Of a stretch of DNA of 64,000 nt, positions 42,832 through 51,647 are shown one piece after another. Both the position numbers and the translations under genes were made by a program. The first letter of the stretch is position 1. Each line of letters starts with the position of its first letter. The stretch is from positions 1 through 64,000 of the forward strand of contig CAJTCU010000013.1 of the NCBI GenBank assembly GCA_910574935.1, written 5' to 3'. This stretch comes from Oscillospiraceae bacterium. Its GTDB lineage: Bacteria; Bacillota; Clostridia; Oscillospirales; Acutalibacteraceae. Under the pieces are notes generated by a model. That model saw only the letters and a list, made by a program, of their open reading frames with translations, ran no database searches and was not told the DNA's origin.

Positions 42832-42988
42832 ATGAGTGTGCTACACCCCTGACCTGTTTTGGAGAAAACATGCCCAATCGCCCTAGCTGTTCTGGAAAAA
42901 AGGTAGCAAAACCGGCGAAAAACCCTTGAGGGGTCTTGGGAGGCGGTAACGAGCTTTCTCACAAATGAGCGGTTTTTTACAAAACAAA

Positions 42989-43002
42989 TTGAAACGATTC
43001 AA
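42989..43002. promoter_or_regulatory. Putative LacI-type operator O3
   Basis: TTGAAACGATTCAA, a near-perfect palindrome sharing TTGAAACG with O2, in the importer leader. It could be a third, weaker site. Confidence 0.5.
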
Positions 43003-43108
43003 GTTTTGGACCAGAAAATTCCCCCGGGCCTTTGGCCGGACTGGCAAAAAGCCCTTGCCAGAACCCCCGGGAGAGTTCTGGAAAAATCCGCAAAAGGAGG
43101 AACGGACT

Positions 43109-44041
43109 ATGGCGGAAAAATCGCCAAGCCAAAAGGGTAGGCTGTTCAAAAGGTTCGTACGAGAGCGCGAGCTCTGGTTTTGGAGCGTTCTGTGCATTAT
43201 ATGGTGGGTGGTGTTCTTCCTCATTCCCCTATACGGCATTGTGTATGCGTTTTTCGACTATGTACCGGGCCGGGACCTCTCTTGGGACCGGTTTGTGGGG
43301 CTAAAGCATTTCGCCGCTTTCTTCCAGGGCAAAGACGCGGGCACCATCATCCGAAACACCCTGATTATCGGCGGACTAAACACCACAGTCGGCTTTGTCG
43401 CCCCCATTGTGCTGGCCCTGCTCTTTGACGAACTGCGCAGCTCCAAGCTAAAGCGTGTGACCCAGACTATCTCTTACCTGCCCTATTTTGTGTCCTGGGT
43501 GGTGGTGGCCAGCATCCTGACCGCCACACTTAGCAGTGAGGGTGTGGTAAACGAGGTGCTGATGAGCTTGGGCCTTTTGGAAAAGCCCATCCTGTTTTTG
43601 CAAGAGGGCAAGTACTTCTGGGGCATGATTACCATTGTGAACATCTGGAAAAACATTGGCTACAGCACCATTTTATACATGTCCGCCATCGCGGGCATTG
43701 ACCAGGAACTATATGAGGCCGGCGCTGTGGATGGCCTGGGCCGCTGGGGCATGGTAAAGCATATCACCCTGCCCAGTATCCTGCCCACCATTGTGCTGCT
43801 ATTCATTTTGGGCATTGGCGGCATTTTGAATATTGGCTACGAGCAGCATCTGCTCATTGGCCAGCCCACCACCCGGGAATACTGGGATATTATCGACACC
43901 TACGTGTACCGCTTCGGCGTACAGATGGGGCGGCATTCTTTTGCCATTGCCGTGGGACTGATGAAGTCTGTGATTGGCCTCACCCTGGTGTTTGTCACCA
44001 ACTGGATCTCAAAAAAGACCATGAGCATGTCTATATTTTAA
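43109..44041 (+). CDS. Carbohydrate ABC transporter permease (LplB/YteP type)
   Basis: First permease of a second CUT1 importer, 310 residues, about six membrane segments. The N-terminal FLIPLYGIVYAFFDYVPGRD and coupling motif EAGAVDGLGRWGMVKHITLP identify the LplB branch; the end KTMSMSIF is typical. ATG 43109 has AAAGGAGG 8 bases upstream; a frame that stays open for 48 codons further upstream has no such site. It is first gene of the cluster downstream of the LacI-controlled promoter. As in the first importer, no ATPase gene is present, so a shared MsmX-type ATPase is presumed. Confidence 0.93.
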   Translation: MAEKSPSQKGRLFKRFVRERELWFWSVLCIIWWVVFFLIPLYGIVYAFFDYVPGRDLSWDRFVGLKHFAAFFQGKDAGTIIRNTLIIGGLNTTVGFVAPIVLALLFDELRSSKLKRVTQTISYLPYFVSWVVVASILTATLSSEGVVNEVLMSLGLLEKPILFLQEGKYFWGMITIVNIWKNIGYSTILYMSAIAGIDQELYEAGAVDGLGRWGMVKHITLPSILPTIVLLFILGIGGILNIGYEQHLLIGQPTTREYWDIIDTYVYRFGVQMGRHSFAIAVGLMKSVIGLTLVFVTNWISKKTMSMSIF

Positions 44042-44062
44042 AGGGAAAGGAGGAATAAGCTT

Positions 44063-45031
44063 ATGCGTTTCAGCAAATCCAGTAAGTCCAGCCATGCCAA
44101 TACCCACTCGGCCGCCAACGGGCGGCTGCGGCTGGCAAAAAAGACTGTTTCCAGCCAAGTTTTCGACGTGGTAAACGTGATTATTATGATCCTGCTGATT
44201 TTTGTGATGATCTACCCTTTCTGGAACCAGCTGATTGTCTCGCTAAATGACGGTATTGATACCCAGCGGGGCGGTCTGTACTTCTTCCCCCGGATGTTCA
44301 CTCTCAATAACTATGACTACATTTTGAAGTCCGAGGGCCTGGGCTCTGCGGTGATGTGGTCTCTGCTGCGGGTTTTTGTGGGCACCATTACCCACCTAAT
44401 ATGCAGCGGGTTTTTAGCCTATATTACTACCGTAAAGTTCTTCTCCTTCCACCGGCCTCTACGCACCATGTTCCTTATCACAATGTACATATCCGGGGGC
44501 ATGATTCCCATTTACCTGTGGTATACCAAGATTGGCCTTTTAGAGACTTTCACGGTCTATTGGCTGCCAGGGCTTATTGGGGCCTATGATATGATGCTGA
44601 TTGCCTCCTACATTGAGGGACTGCCCGACGCAGTGACCGAGTCGGCCCGGATTGACGGAGCCCGAGAGGTAACTATCTTCTTCCGGGTAGTGGCTCCCCT
44701 GTGCGTGCCCGTGTTTGCCGCTTTGGCAGTGATGACCGCTGTGGGCCACTGGAACTCCTGGTTTGACACCATGCTGTACAACTCTTCTGGCAAATATGAC
44801 ACCCTGCAAATGCTTTTGCGAGACATCCTCATAGAGTCTGACAAGATTAAAAAGCTGATGCAGGACGCCACAGTGGGCGCGGACGCTGTAAAGAGCCAGG
44901 TGTCCCGCATTTCCACGCAGTCCATGCGGGCGGCCACCACCATGATTGTGACCATTCCCATTGTGTGCGTGTACCCCTTCTTCCAGCGGTACTTTGTAAA
45001 GGGCATTTCCATTGGCGCGGTGAAGGGATAA
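44063..45031 (+). CDS. Carbohydrate ABC transporter permease (LplC/YtcP type)
   Basis: Second permease, 322 residues. A charged, Ser-rich cytoplasmic N-terminus is followed by about six membrane segments. The coupling motif is TESARIDGAREVTIFFRVVA, with Thr-Glu-Ser replacing the usual Glu-Ala-Ala, and the protein ends FFQRYFVKGISIGAVKG as in the LplC branch. AAAGGAGG lies 9 bases before the ATG. It starts 21 bases after the first permease. A perfect 13-bp-stem hairpin lies about 70 bases after its stop, before the binding-protein gene. Confidence 0.93.
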   Translation: MRFSKSSKSSHANTHSAANGRLRLAKKTVSSQVFDVVNVIIMILLIFVMIYPFWNQLIVSLNDGIDTQRGGLYFFPRMFTLNNYDYILKSEGLGSAVMWSLLRVFVGTITHLICSGFLAYITTVKFFSFHRPLRTMFLITMYISGGMIPIYLWYTKIGLLETFTVYWLPGLIGAYDMMLIASYIEGLPDAVTESARIDGAREVTIFFRVVAPLCVPVFAALAVMTAVGHWNSWFDTMLYNSSGKYDTLQMLLRDILIESDKIKKLMQDATVGADAVKSQVSRISTQSMRAATTMIVTIPIVCVYPFFQRYFVKGISIGAVKG

Positions 45032-45099
45032 AGTAGCGCGGGCGGTTTCATTTGGGAAAGACGCGAAACGTTAGTGAGGCAAAGGAACAGTTCCCTTGT

Positions 45100-45128
45100 G
45101 GATGATCAAGGCAGAGCCTTGATCATCC
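45100..45128 (+). other. Perfect stem-loop between permease and binding-protein genes
   Basis: GGATGATCAAGGC and GCCTTGATCATCC form a 13-bp stem with a 3-base loop. No T-run follows, so it is more likely an mRNA-stabilising or processing element that raises binding-protein yield than a terminator. The rest of the 287-base gap shows nothing else. Confidence 0.55.
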
Positions 45129-45318
45129 TGCGCCGAACCATGCTTTCTAGCTTCCAGCCAACCCAACCGGCAGGACGGCAAAACTTTTACGGTTTCTCTG
45201 GAACACTAGACGCCTCCGCGCCCTGTCCTCAAACGGCTTCTATTGCTTGGCAGTTTTGAATAGAGGCAGCCGGACTGTCCGGCTGAACATCACAAAAACA
45301 GAAAGGATGAACCAAACT

Positions 45319-47154
45319 ATGAGCAAGACAAATCGCATTCTCGCCCTGGTACTGGCCCTGGCGCTGGTTCTGGCTTTGGCGGCCTGCGGCGGAGACAGCG
45401 GCTCTTCGAGCTCCACACCGGAGTCCTCCAAGACGGATGCTTCCTCCAGCTCTGCCGAGAGCGGCGGCGGCGATTCCGCCCCCACTGGCGAGACCAACAA
45501 GTACGGCTGGGAAGTGCCCGCCGAGACCCTGAAGTTCTCTTACTTTTATGCGGACGACGGCACCATGGCCCAGGACGAAGAGGACGAGCGCCTGGCCGAG
45601 ACCGCCCAGGTGCTGAAGGATGAGTTCAATGTGGAGATTGAGCGCATCGTCTACAAGCAGGACCCCACCGAGCGCTTGAACCTGATGCTGGCTGGCAACG
45701 ACTACCCGGACGTGATCTCCGGCATGCCGGACGCTATGGCCGAAACCTTCATCGACCAGGGCCGTGCCCAGCAGCTGGACGACCTTCTGGACCAGTACGG
45801 CCAGAATATTGTGAGCGGCTATGGCAAGTACCTGAACCTAATGCGGGACGACGAGGGTAAGATCTTTAAGCTGGCCCACTCTTGGGGCCACACCACCGAC
45901 GGCATGGGCCGTGACTTTGCGGTGCGCTGGGACTGGCAGCAGGAGACCGGCCTGCCCCTGTACGACAGCTTTGACAGCTACTATGAGACCATTAAGAAGA
46001 TCGTGGAAAACCACCCCACCAATGACGCGGGCGAAAAGGTCTATGGCTTTACAGCTTTCTCTGAGAAGGGCGAGGAGTTCTATAAGACTCCTCTGGCCTA
46101 CCTGGGCTTGTTCGGCGTCAGCGGCGGTGTAAACACCAGCGGCGGTTCCATTACCCACTATTACAAGCTGAACGACGACGGGAGCATTGCCTACTGGGTG
46201 GACACCGAAGAGGGCCTGCGGGTGGCAAAATATATCAACCAGTTCTGGCGTGACGGCCTCATTGACCCCGACTTCCAGACCAAAGACTACGACGCCTCTG
46301 TGGCCTTTATGTCTAACGAGCGCGTGGCCGGCAACATTGGCACCTGGTGGCACAACCACGTGGGCGGCCACCAGATCTGGATGTCCACCGAGGACGACTG
46401 GACCATTGAGAAGCGCATGCAGTGCGTGACCTTCCAAGAAGGCGACGCCACCCCCGCCCTGATTTCCGACAACTTTATCCGCACCACCCGCTGCATCATT
46501 ACCGACAAGTGCCAGAACCCTGAAAACGTGATGAAATACTGGAACTGGGAGGTTACCCCCCTGGGCCTGGCCTTTGTTACCATGGGTCCCGAGGGCGAAG
46601 AGCGGGCCTGGAGCATTGACGAGAACGGAGACGCTAAGTTCAGCGACCTGTACTGGTACGGTAAAGAGGGCGATGATACTTTCCTGTGGGATAGCTGGGA
46701 AGAGGACATGGGCAGCTTTAACTACTGGATGATGGCCCCGGGCTATACCCCCGAGGACAAGATGGACAACCCCGGCGAGGGCTGGGCCGATCCTGTGGTG
46801 AAGATTAACGCGTGGGACCCCATTGGCGACTTCAGCCAGCTGGATCAAGACAAGCTGGCCCCTGGCAACAAGGTCATGCAGTCCCACTATGAGACCTCCA
46901 CGCCTTATCTGTGGGACCAGACCCTGTGGACCCTGAGCTTCTCTCCGGACGACCCCGAGCAGCTGATCAACCAGGACGTGGCGGACTGCATTTCCAGCGC
47001 ATGGGTGCAGGTGGTTATGGCCAACACCGAGGAAGAGTGCGTAGAGCTCTTTGAAAAGATGAAGAACGACCTGCACGCCATGGGTCTAGACGACCTGGTG
47101 GCGTTCCAGCAGGCAGCCCTGGATAAGAACAGGGCCAAGATGGAAGGCAACTAA
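45319..47154 (+). CDS. Extracellular solute-binding lipoprotein (LplA type)
   Basis: Substrate-binding lipoprotein of the second importer, 611 residues. The signal sequence ILALVLALALVLALAAC ends in a lipobox with Cys23, followed by a Ser/Gly-rich linker. The mature domain has AGNDYPDVISGMPDAMAETF and MFEKMKND-like C-terminal helices (ELFEKMKNDLHAMGLDDLVA) typical of long LplA-like proteins. ATG 45319 is chosen, with GAAAGGATG upstream; the ATG four codons earlier overlaps that site. The large size fits binding of oligosaccharides rather than monosaccharides. It is placed after, not before, the permeases, with hairpins on both sides. Confidence 0.92.
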   Translation: MSKTNRILALVLALALVLALAACGGDSGSSSSTPESSKTDASSSSAESGGGDSAPTGETNKYGWEVPAETLKFSYFYADDGTMAQDEEDERLAETAQVLKDEFNVEIERIVYKQDPTERLNLMLAGNDYPDVISGMPDAMAETFIDQGRAQQLDDLLDQYGQNIVSGYGKYLNLMRDDEGKIFKLAHSWGHTTDGMGRDFAVRWDWQQETGLPLYDSFDSYYETIKKIVENHPTNDAGEKVYGFTAFSEKGEEFYKTPLAYLGLFGVSGGVNTSGGSITHYYKLNDDGSIAYWVDTEEGLRVAKYINQFWRDGLIDPDFQTKDYDASVAFMSNERVAGNIGTWWHNHVGGHQIWMSTEDDWTIEKRMQCVTFQEGDATPALISDNFIRTTRCIITDKCQNPENVMKYWNWEVTPLGLAFVTMGPEGEERAWSIDENGDAKFSDLYWYGKEGDDTFLWDSWEEDMGSFNYWMMAPGYTPEDKMDNPGEGWADPVVKINAWDPIGDFSQLDQDKLAPGNKVMQSHYETSTPYLWDQTLWTLSFSPDDPEQLINQDVADCISSAWVQVVMANTEEECVELFEKMKNDLHAMGLDDLVAFQQAALDKNRAKMEGN

Positions 47155-47198
47155 GTCAACTAAGTCAACACAATTTTCATTTGTCTTATAGCTGGTGA

Positions 47199-47234
47199 CC
47201 AGCCCGCGTCTCCTTTTTTGGCGGCGCGGGCTGG
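47199..47234 (+). other. GC-rich stem-loop after the binding-protein gene
   Basis: CCAGCCCGCG / CGCGGGCTGG with a 16-base loop; the following bases are not T-rich. Partial termination or mRNA protection between binding-protein and glycosidase genes is possible. Confidence 0.5.
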
Positions 47235-47354
47235 CTGCTTAATAAACACCATGGCTCCTGTGGCCTGGCCGCTTTGTGAGCCCTCACTCCCCTGCCCCCA
47301 AAGCTCTTGGGCAGATTTATCATAAGAAAATTTTTACCCAGAAAGGAAATCACC

Positions 47355-49265
47355 ATGCCTTACCAAGACATCAACCTGAAAAACATCAAAGTGGACGACG
47401 GTTTCTGGAACAAACGCATCCGCAACGCAGTAGAAAACGTGGTGCCCTACCAGTGGCGGGTCCTTAACGACCAAGAGCCCGGCGCCGCCCCCAGCCACGC
47501 GGTGATGAACTTTAAAATTGCCGCTGGAATGGAAGAGGGGGAGTTCTCCGGTTATCAGTTCCAAGACAGCGACCTGGCCAAGTGGATGGAGGCCGCGTCC
47601 TTTAGCTTGATCTACCATGATTCTGCGAAAGTCCGGGCCGCCCTGGAAGAGGCGATTGACATTATTGAAAAAGCCCAGCAGTCCGATGGCTACCTGGACA
47701 CCCACTATATTCTGGCAAAACCAGACAAAAAGTGGCGGGAGATTGCCCATGGCCACGAACTGTATTGCTCGGGCCATATGCTGGAGGCCGCCGTGGCCTA
47801 CTATACCGTTACTGGCAGCGACCGGCTACTGAAGGTGATGGAGAAAAATGTACGGCTTATCCGCCAGGTGTTTGGCAAGGGAGAGGGACAGATCGACTCC
47901 TACCCGGGCCACGAGGAACTGGAGCTGGCCCTGATGAAGGCCTACCGGGCCACCGGGGAGCCGGTCTATTTTGACCTTGCCCAGTACTTTGTGGAAAATC
48001 GAGGCGAAAAGCCCGGATTTATGGAAGAGGACCGCTTTTTAGAGCTCAGCGGCAAGGACCGCTGGCTGGGCCCCGACTATCACCAGGCCCATGCCAAAAT
48101 TCGGGACCAGAAGGCCGCCGAGGGCCACGCGGTGCGGGCCATGTACTTCTTCACCGGGGCGGCGGACGTAGCCCTGGAGACCGGCGACCCCACCCTAAAG
48201 GCGGCCCTGGAGGACCTGTGGCGCAATGTGACAGGCCGACGGATGTACATTACCGGAGGCGTGGGGTCTCAAGGAGACGGAGAGCGCTTTACCATTGACT
48301 ACGACCTGCCTAATGACACCTGCTACACCGAGACCTGCGCGGCCATTGGCCTGGCCATGTGGGCCCTGCGGATGCTGCGCCTGGAGCCAGATTCCCGCTA
48401 CGCGGACGTGATGGAGCGGGCCCTGTACAATAATGTTCTTAGCGGCATCTCCGAGGATGGGGAGCATTACTTCTACGTGAATCCCCTACAGCTGAAGCCG
48501 GACGTGGCCAAGTACCGCCGGGACCACGAGTCTGTGGAGCCGGAACGGGTAAAATGGTTTGGCTGCGCCTGCTGCCCGCCCAACGTAATCCGTACTCTGT
48601 GCGGCCTGGGGGGCTATGTATATACCCAGCAGGGGAATGCCATCTACCAGCACCTGTATGTAGGCCACAGTGCGGAGATGGAGACAGATAAGGGCACGGT
48701 CCGGCTTTGCTGCCAGTCCTCCATGCCCTGGCAGGGCGCGGCCTCCATTACCTACTACGGGCCAGAGGGGGTCACCCTATATCTGCGGGTGCCGGAGTAT
48801 GCCAAAAACTTTACCGTATCCCAGAGCGGCACGGTCCTGAACCTTAACATTGAAAAGGGCTACGCAAGACTAGAGCCAAAGGACGGATGCACCTACCAGG
48901 TGAGCTTTGCCATGGAGGCCCAGTTTGTCCAGGCCAACCCCCGGGTTACCGAGGATTGCGGCAAGGCCGCGGTGCTGCGGGGGCCCCTGGTATATTGTGC
49001 GGAAGAGGCGGACAACGGCCCCCTGCTGAACAGCTTTACAGTGGATATGGGCATAGCTCCCACAGCGGAAGAGAGCCCGCTCTTTGGGGGCATTACCCTG
49101 CTGAAGGTAAAGGGCACCCGCCCCGACCCAAACCAGTGGCCGGAGGACCAACTATATAGTCCGGCTCCCAGCGCCCGGGTAAATGCAGAGCTGAAGCTAA
49201 TTCCCTACTTCCTATGGAACAATCGGGGCCTGGGGGAAATGTTGGTGTGGATGAACGCCCGATAG
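47355..49265 (+). CDS. Glycoside hydrolase family 127 (beta-L-arabinofuranosidase type)
   Basis: Predicted exo-enzyme releasing terminal beta-L-arabinofuranose (as in HypBA1 acting on hydroxyproline-linked arabinans or arabinan side chains); 636 residues, close to the family size. The N-terminus NIKVDDGFWNKRIRNAVENV, the active-site region DLPNDTCYTETCAAIGLAMW and the Cys-rich WFGCACCPPNVIRTLCGLGG contain the Glu and Cys residues that in HypBA1 coordinate zinc and act as nucleophile (a Cys). No signal peptide, so it works in the cytoplasm on imported oligosaccharides. It is in the LacI-controlled cluster, directly before GH31. Confidence 0.93.
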   Translation: MPYQDINLKNIKVDDGFWNKRIRNAVENVVPYQWRVLNDQEPGAAPSHAVMNFKIAAGMEEGEFSGYQFQDSDLAKWMEAASFSLIYHDSAKVRAALEEAIDIIEKAQQSDGYLDTHYILAKPDKKWREIAHGHELYCSGHMLEAAVAYYTVTGSDRLLKVMEKNVRLIRQVFGKGEGQIDSYPGHEELELALMKAYRATGEPVYFDLAQYFVENRGEKPGFMEEDRFLELSGKDRWLGPDYHQAHAKIRDQKAAEGHAVRAMYFFTGAADVALETGDPTLKAALEDLWRNVTGRRMYITGGVGSQGDGERFTIDYDLPNDTCYTETCAAIGLAMWALRMLRLEPDSRYADVMERALYNNVLSGISEDGEHYFYVNPLQLKPDVAKYRRDHESVEPERVKWFGCACCPPNVIRTLCGLGGYVYTQQGNAIYQHLYVGHSAEMETDKGTVRLCCQSSMPWQGAASITYYGPEGVTLYLRVPEYAKNFTVSQSGTVLNLNIEKGYARLEPKDGCTYQVSFAMEAQFVQANPRVTEDCGKAAVLRGPLVYCAEEADNGPLLNSFTVDMGIAPTAEESPLFGGITLLKVKGTRPDPNQWPEDQLYSPAPSARVNAELKLIPYFLWNNRGLGEMLVWMNAR

Positions 49266-49409
49266 AGAAAGCGGCAAAAAAAGATAATATAGCCGCCAGA
49301 TAAAACATCCACACCCGTGCCGGGCCGCCCCAAGGGGGGCCTTATCTGCCCAAAAATCATGTTAACGTATTTGGGCCGGTCAAGGCTCTTGCTTGGGGAG
49401 TTCTAATGG

Positions 49410-49530
49410 TGGCGGGTACTGAAGGGCGCTTTTTCTGGCAAGTGTCCTTCCCTGTAATGCGTTTTTAAGGGACAGAGCAAGGCCGCGGGGCTCTGTCTCC
49501 CACCCGGAAGGGGCCTAACGCCCTTTCACG
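49410..49530 (+). repeat. GC-rich multi-hairpin intergenic repeat, copy 5
   Basis: Contains GGGCGCTTTTTCTGGCAAGT, TGTAATGCGTTTTTAAGGGA, AAGGCCGCGGGGCTCTGTCT and AAGGGGCCTAACGCCCTTT, matching copy 1 in order with some decay. It lies in the 318-base gap between the GH127 and GH31 genes. Confidence 0.55.
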
Positions 49531-49583
49531 GCGAGTGTATTCATCTTTTGTTTCTATTCTATATTTTTAAAGGAGTTCCTTCT

Positions 49584-51608
49584 ATGCAACGCTTTTTTAA
49601 GGAAAACGGCGCCCTGGTCTGGCGGGGCAATGGCGAGACTCTGGTTCTGGAGCCCTGGGGGCCGGACAGCCTTCGGCTGCGCTCCCGGATGATGGGAGAT
49701 ATTTTGGACGATGATTTTGCCCTGCTGCCCAATCCCCCCGCCCATGGCCCAGTTCAAATTGAGGTGGAGGACCAGCGGGCCAGCATCACCAACGGCAAAA
49801 TTCGTGCCGAGCTGGACTATGACCCCTGGTTCCGAAACTGCCGGGTTCATTACTATAATCAAGAGGGCAAACTTCTGCTGGAAGAGGCCTTTAACTACGG
49901 CGGCCTGAAGAAGTACGCCCGGGAGTTTACCCCCCTACCTGGGGGCGACTACCGGCTGACCCTAAACTTCGAGGCCCCGGAGGACGAGAAGCTCTTCGGC
50001 ATGGGCCAGTATCAGCAGGAATATTTGGACCTAAAGTACAGCGTGGTGGAGATGTCCCAGCGGAACACCCAGGTGAGCGTGCCCTTTCTGCTCTCCAGCC
50101 GGGGCTACGGCTTTTTGTGGCACACCCCCGCTGTGGGCAAGGCCACCTTTGCCAAAAACTTTACCCAGTGGCAGGCCGACGCCAGCCGTCAGGCGGACTA
50201 CTGGATTACCGCTGGGGACAGCCCCGCCGAAATCATTACCCGGTACGCCTCGGTAACGGGTACCGCCCCCATGATGCCCGAGTACGGCCTGGGCTTTTGG
50301 CAGTGCCGCCTGCGGTACTGGAACCAGGAACAGCTGCTGGAGGTGGCCCGGGAGTACAAGCGCCGGGGCCTGCCCCTGGACGTAATTGTGGTGGACTTCT
50401 TCCACTGGCCCAAGATGGGGGACTTCCGCTTTGACCCAGAGTTTTTCCCAAACCCCAAAGCCATGGTGGACGAGCTGAAAGAAATGGGCGTGGAGCTGAT
50501 GGTCTCTGTATGGCCGCAAATTGCCCTGACCAGCGAGAACTATGAGGAAATGCGCCAGCAGGGCCTGCTGGTGCGTGCCGAGCGGGGCAACCAGGTGACC
50601 ATGCAGTGGCCGGAGGACAGCACCTTTTACGACGCCACCAACCCCCGGGCCCGGGCCTATGTGTGGGAGAAGTGCAAGAAGAACTACTACGACTACGGCA
50701 TCCGCATTTTCTGGCTGGACGAGGCGGAGCCCGAGTACGGGGTGTGCGATTTTGACAACTACCGCTATCACCTGGGCAACGCCTCCCGGGTGAGCAATAT
50801 CTACCCCCAGCTGTATGCCCGGGGCTTTTACGAGGGCATGGAGCAGGCGGGGCAGAAGAACATTGTCAACCTGATTCGCTGCGCCTGGGCTGGCAGCCAG
50901 CGGTATGGGGCCCTGGTGTGGTCCGGGGACATTGACAGCACCTGGGTGGACTTCCGGCGGCAGATCTGCGCGGGCCTGAACATCTCCCTGGCGGGCATCC
51001 CTTGGTGGACCACGGACATTGGCGGCTTTTCCGGCGGCGACCCCACAGACCCAGCCTTTCAAGAGCTGCTGGTGCGGTGGTTTCAGTTTGGCGCCTTCTG
51101 CCCGGTAATGCGCCTGCACGGCGACCGGGTTCCCTCCAAGATGATCTACAATAAGGCCGGGGACAAGGTGATGCACGCCGGGGCCGACAATGAGATCTGG
51201 AGCTTTGGGGAAGAAAACTATCAGGTTTTGCGGAAGTACCTGCTCTTCCGGGAGACCATGCGGCCCTATGTGCGCCAGCTAATGCGGGAGGCCCACCAGA
51301 CCGGCGCGCCGGTGATGCGGGCCATGTTCTACCAGTTCCCGGAGGACGCTAAGTGCTGGGAGCTGACAGACCAGTACTGCTTTGGCCCGGATGTGCTGGT
51401 AGCCCCGGTAACCCAGCCGGGGGCCGCGGAGCGAACCGTGTACCTGCCCGCCGGGTGCGGGTGGACCAGCCTGCACGACGGGGCCCGCTATGAGGGCGGC
51501 CAAACCGTGACCGCCAGCTCCCCCCTGGAGGTGATTCCCGTGTTCCTGCGGGAAGGAACCCACCAGGAGTGGATAAAGGCCCTTGACTCCTTCCCCGTTT
51601 TCCATTAA
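49584..51608 (+). CDS. Glycoside hydrolase family 31 (alpha-xylosidase / alpha-glucosidase)
   Basis: Retaining alpha-glycosidase, 674 residues. The GH31 barrel begins after a beta-sandwich domain, with MPEYGLGFWQCRLRYWNQEQ and LDVIVVDFFHWPKMGDFRF. The nucleophile block is FWLDEAEPEYG (Asp of WLDEAEP) and the acid/base is the Asp in LVWSGDIDSTW. The WPKMGDF and WLDEAEPE segments resemble alpha-xylosidases of the XylS/YicI side of the family, which remove xylose from xyloglucan oligosaccharides; the alpha-glucosidase alternative is not excluded. ATG 49584 has AAAGGAG 8 bases upstream. No signal peptide. Fourth enzyme or transporter gene of the cluster. Confidence 0.92.
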   Translation: MQRFFKENGALVWRGNGETLVLEPWGPDSLRLRSRMMGDILDDDFALLPNPPAHGPVQIEVEDQRASITNGKIRAELDYDPWFRNCRVHYYNQEGKLLLEEAFNYGGLKKYAREFTPLPGGDYRLTLNFEAPEDEKLFGMGQYQQEYLDLKYSVVEMSQRNTQVSVPFLLSSRGYGFLWHTPAVGKATFAKNFTQWQADASRQADYWITAGDSPAEIITRYASVTGTAPMMPEYGLGFWQCRLRYWNQEQLLEVAREYKRRGLPLDVIVVDFFHWPKMGDFRFDPEFFPNPKAMVDELKEMGVELMVSVWPQIALTSENYEEMRQQGLLVRAERGNQVTMQWPEDSTFYDATNPRARAYVWEKCKKNYYDYGIRIFWLDEAEPEYGVCDFDNYRYHLGNASRVSNIYPQLYARGFYEGMEQAGQKNIVNLIRCAWAGSQRYGALVWSGDIDSTWVDFRRQICAGLNISLAGIPWWTTDIGGFSGGDPTDPAFQELLVRWFQFGAFCPVMRLHGDRVPSKMIYNKAGDKVMHAGADNEIWSFGEENYQVLRKYLLFRETMRPYVRQLMREAHQTGAPVMRAMFYQFPEDAKCWELTDQYCFGPDVLVAPVTQPGAAERTVYLPAGCGWTSLHDGARYEGGQTVTASSPLEVIPVFLREGTHQEWIKALDSFPVFH

Positions 51609-51647
51609 AATATAAAATCGAGATATCTTGACAGGAGGCACTTTCTC

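Noticed and set aside
45838-47076. 412-residue minus-strand frame opposite the solute-binding protein, and similar long antisense frames at 32462-33787, 50031-51176 and 57890-58984
   Set aside because: All are antisense to well-supported genes and follow from high GC at third positions.
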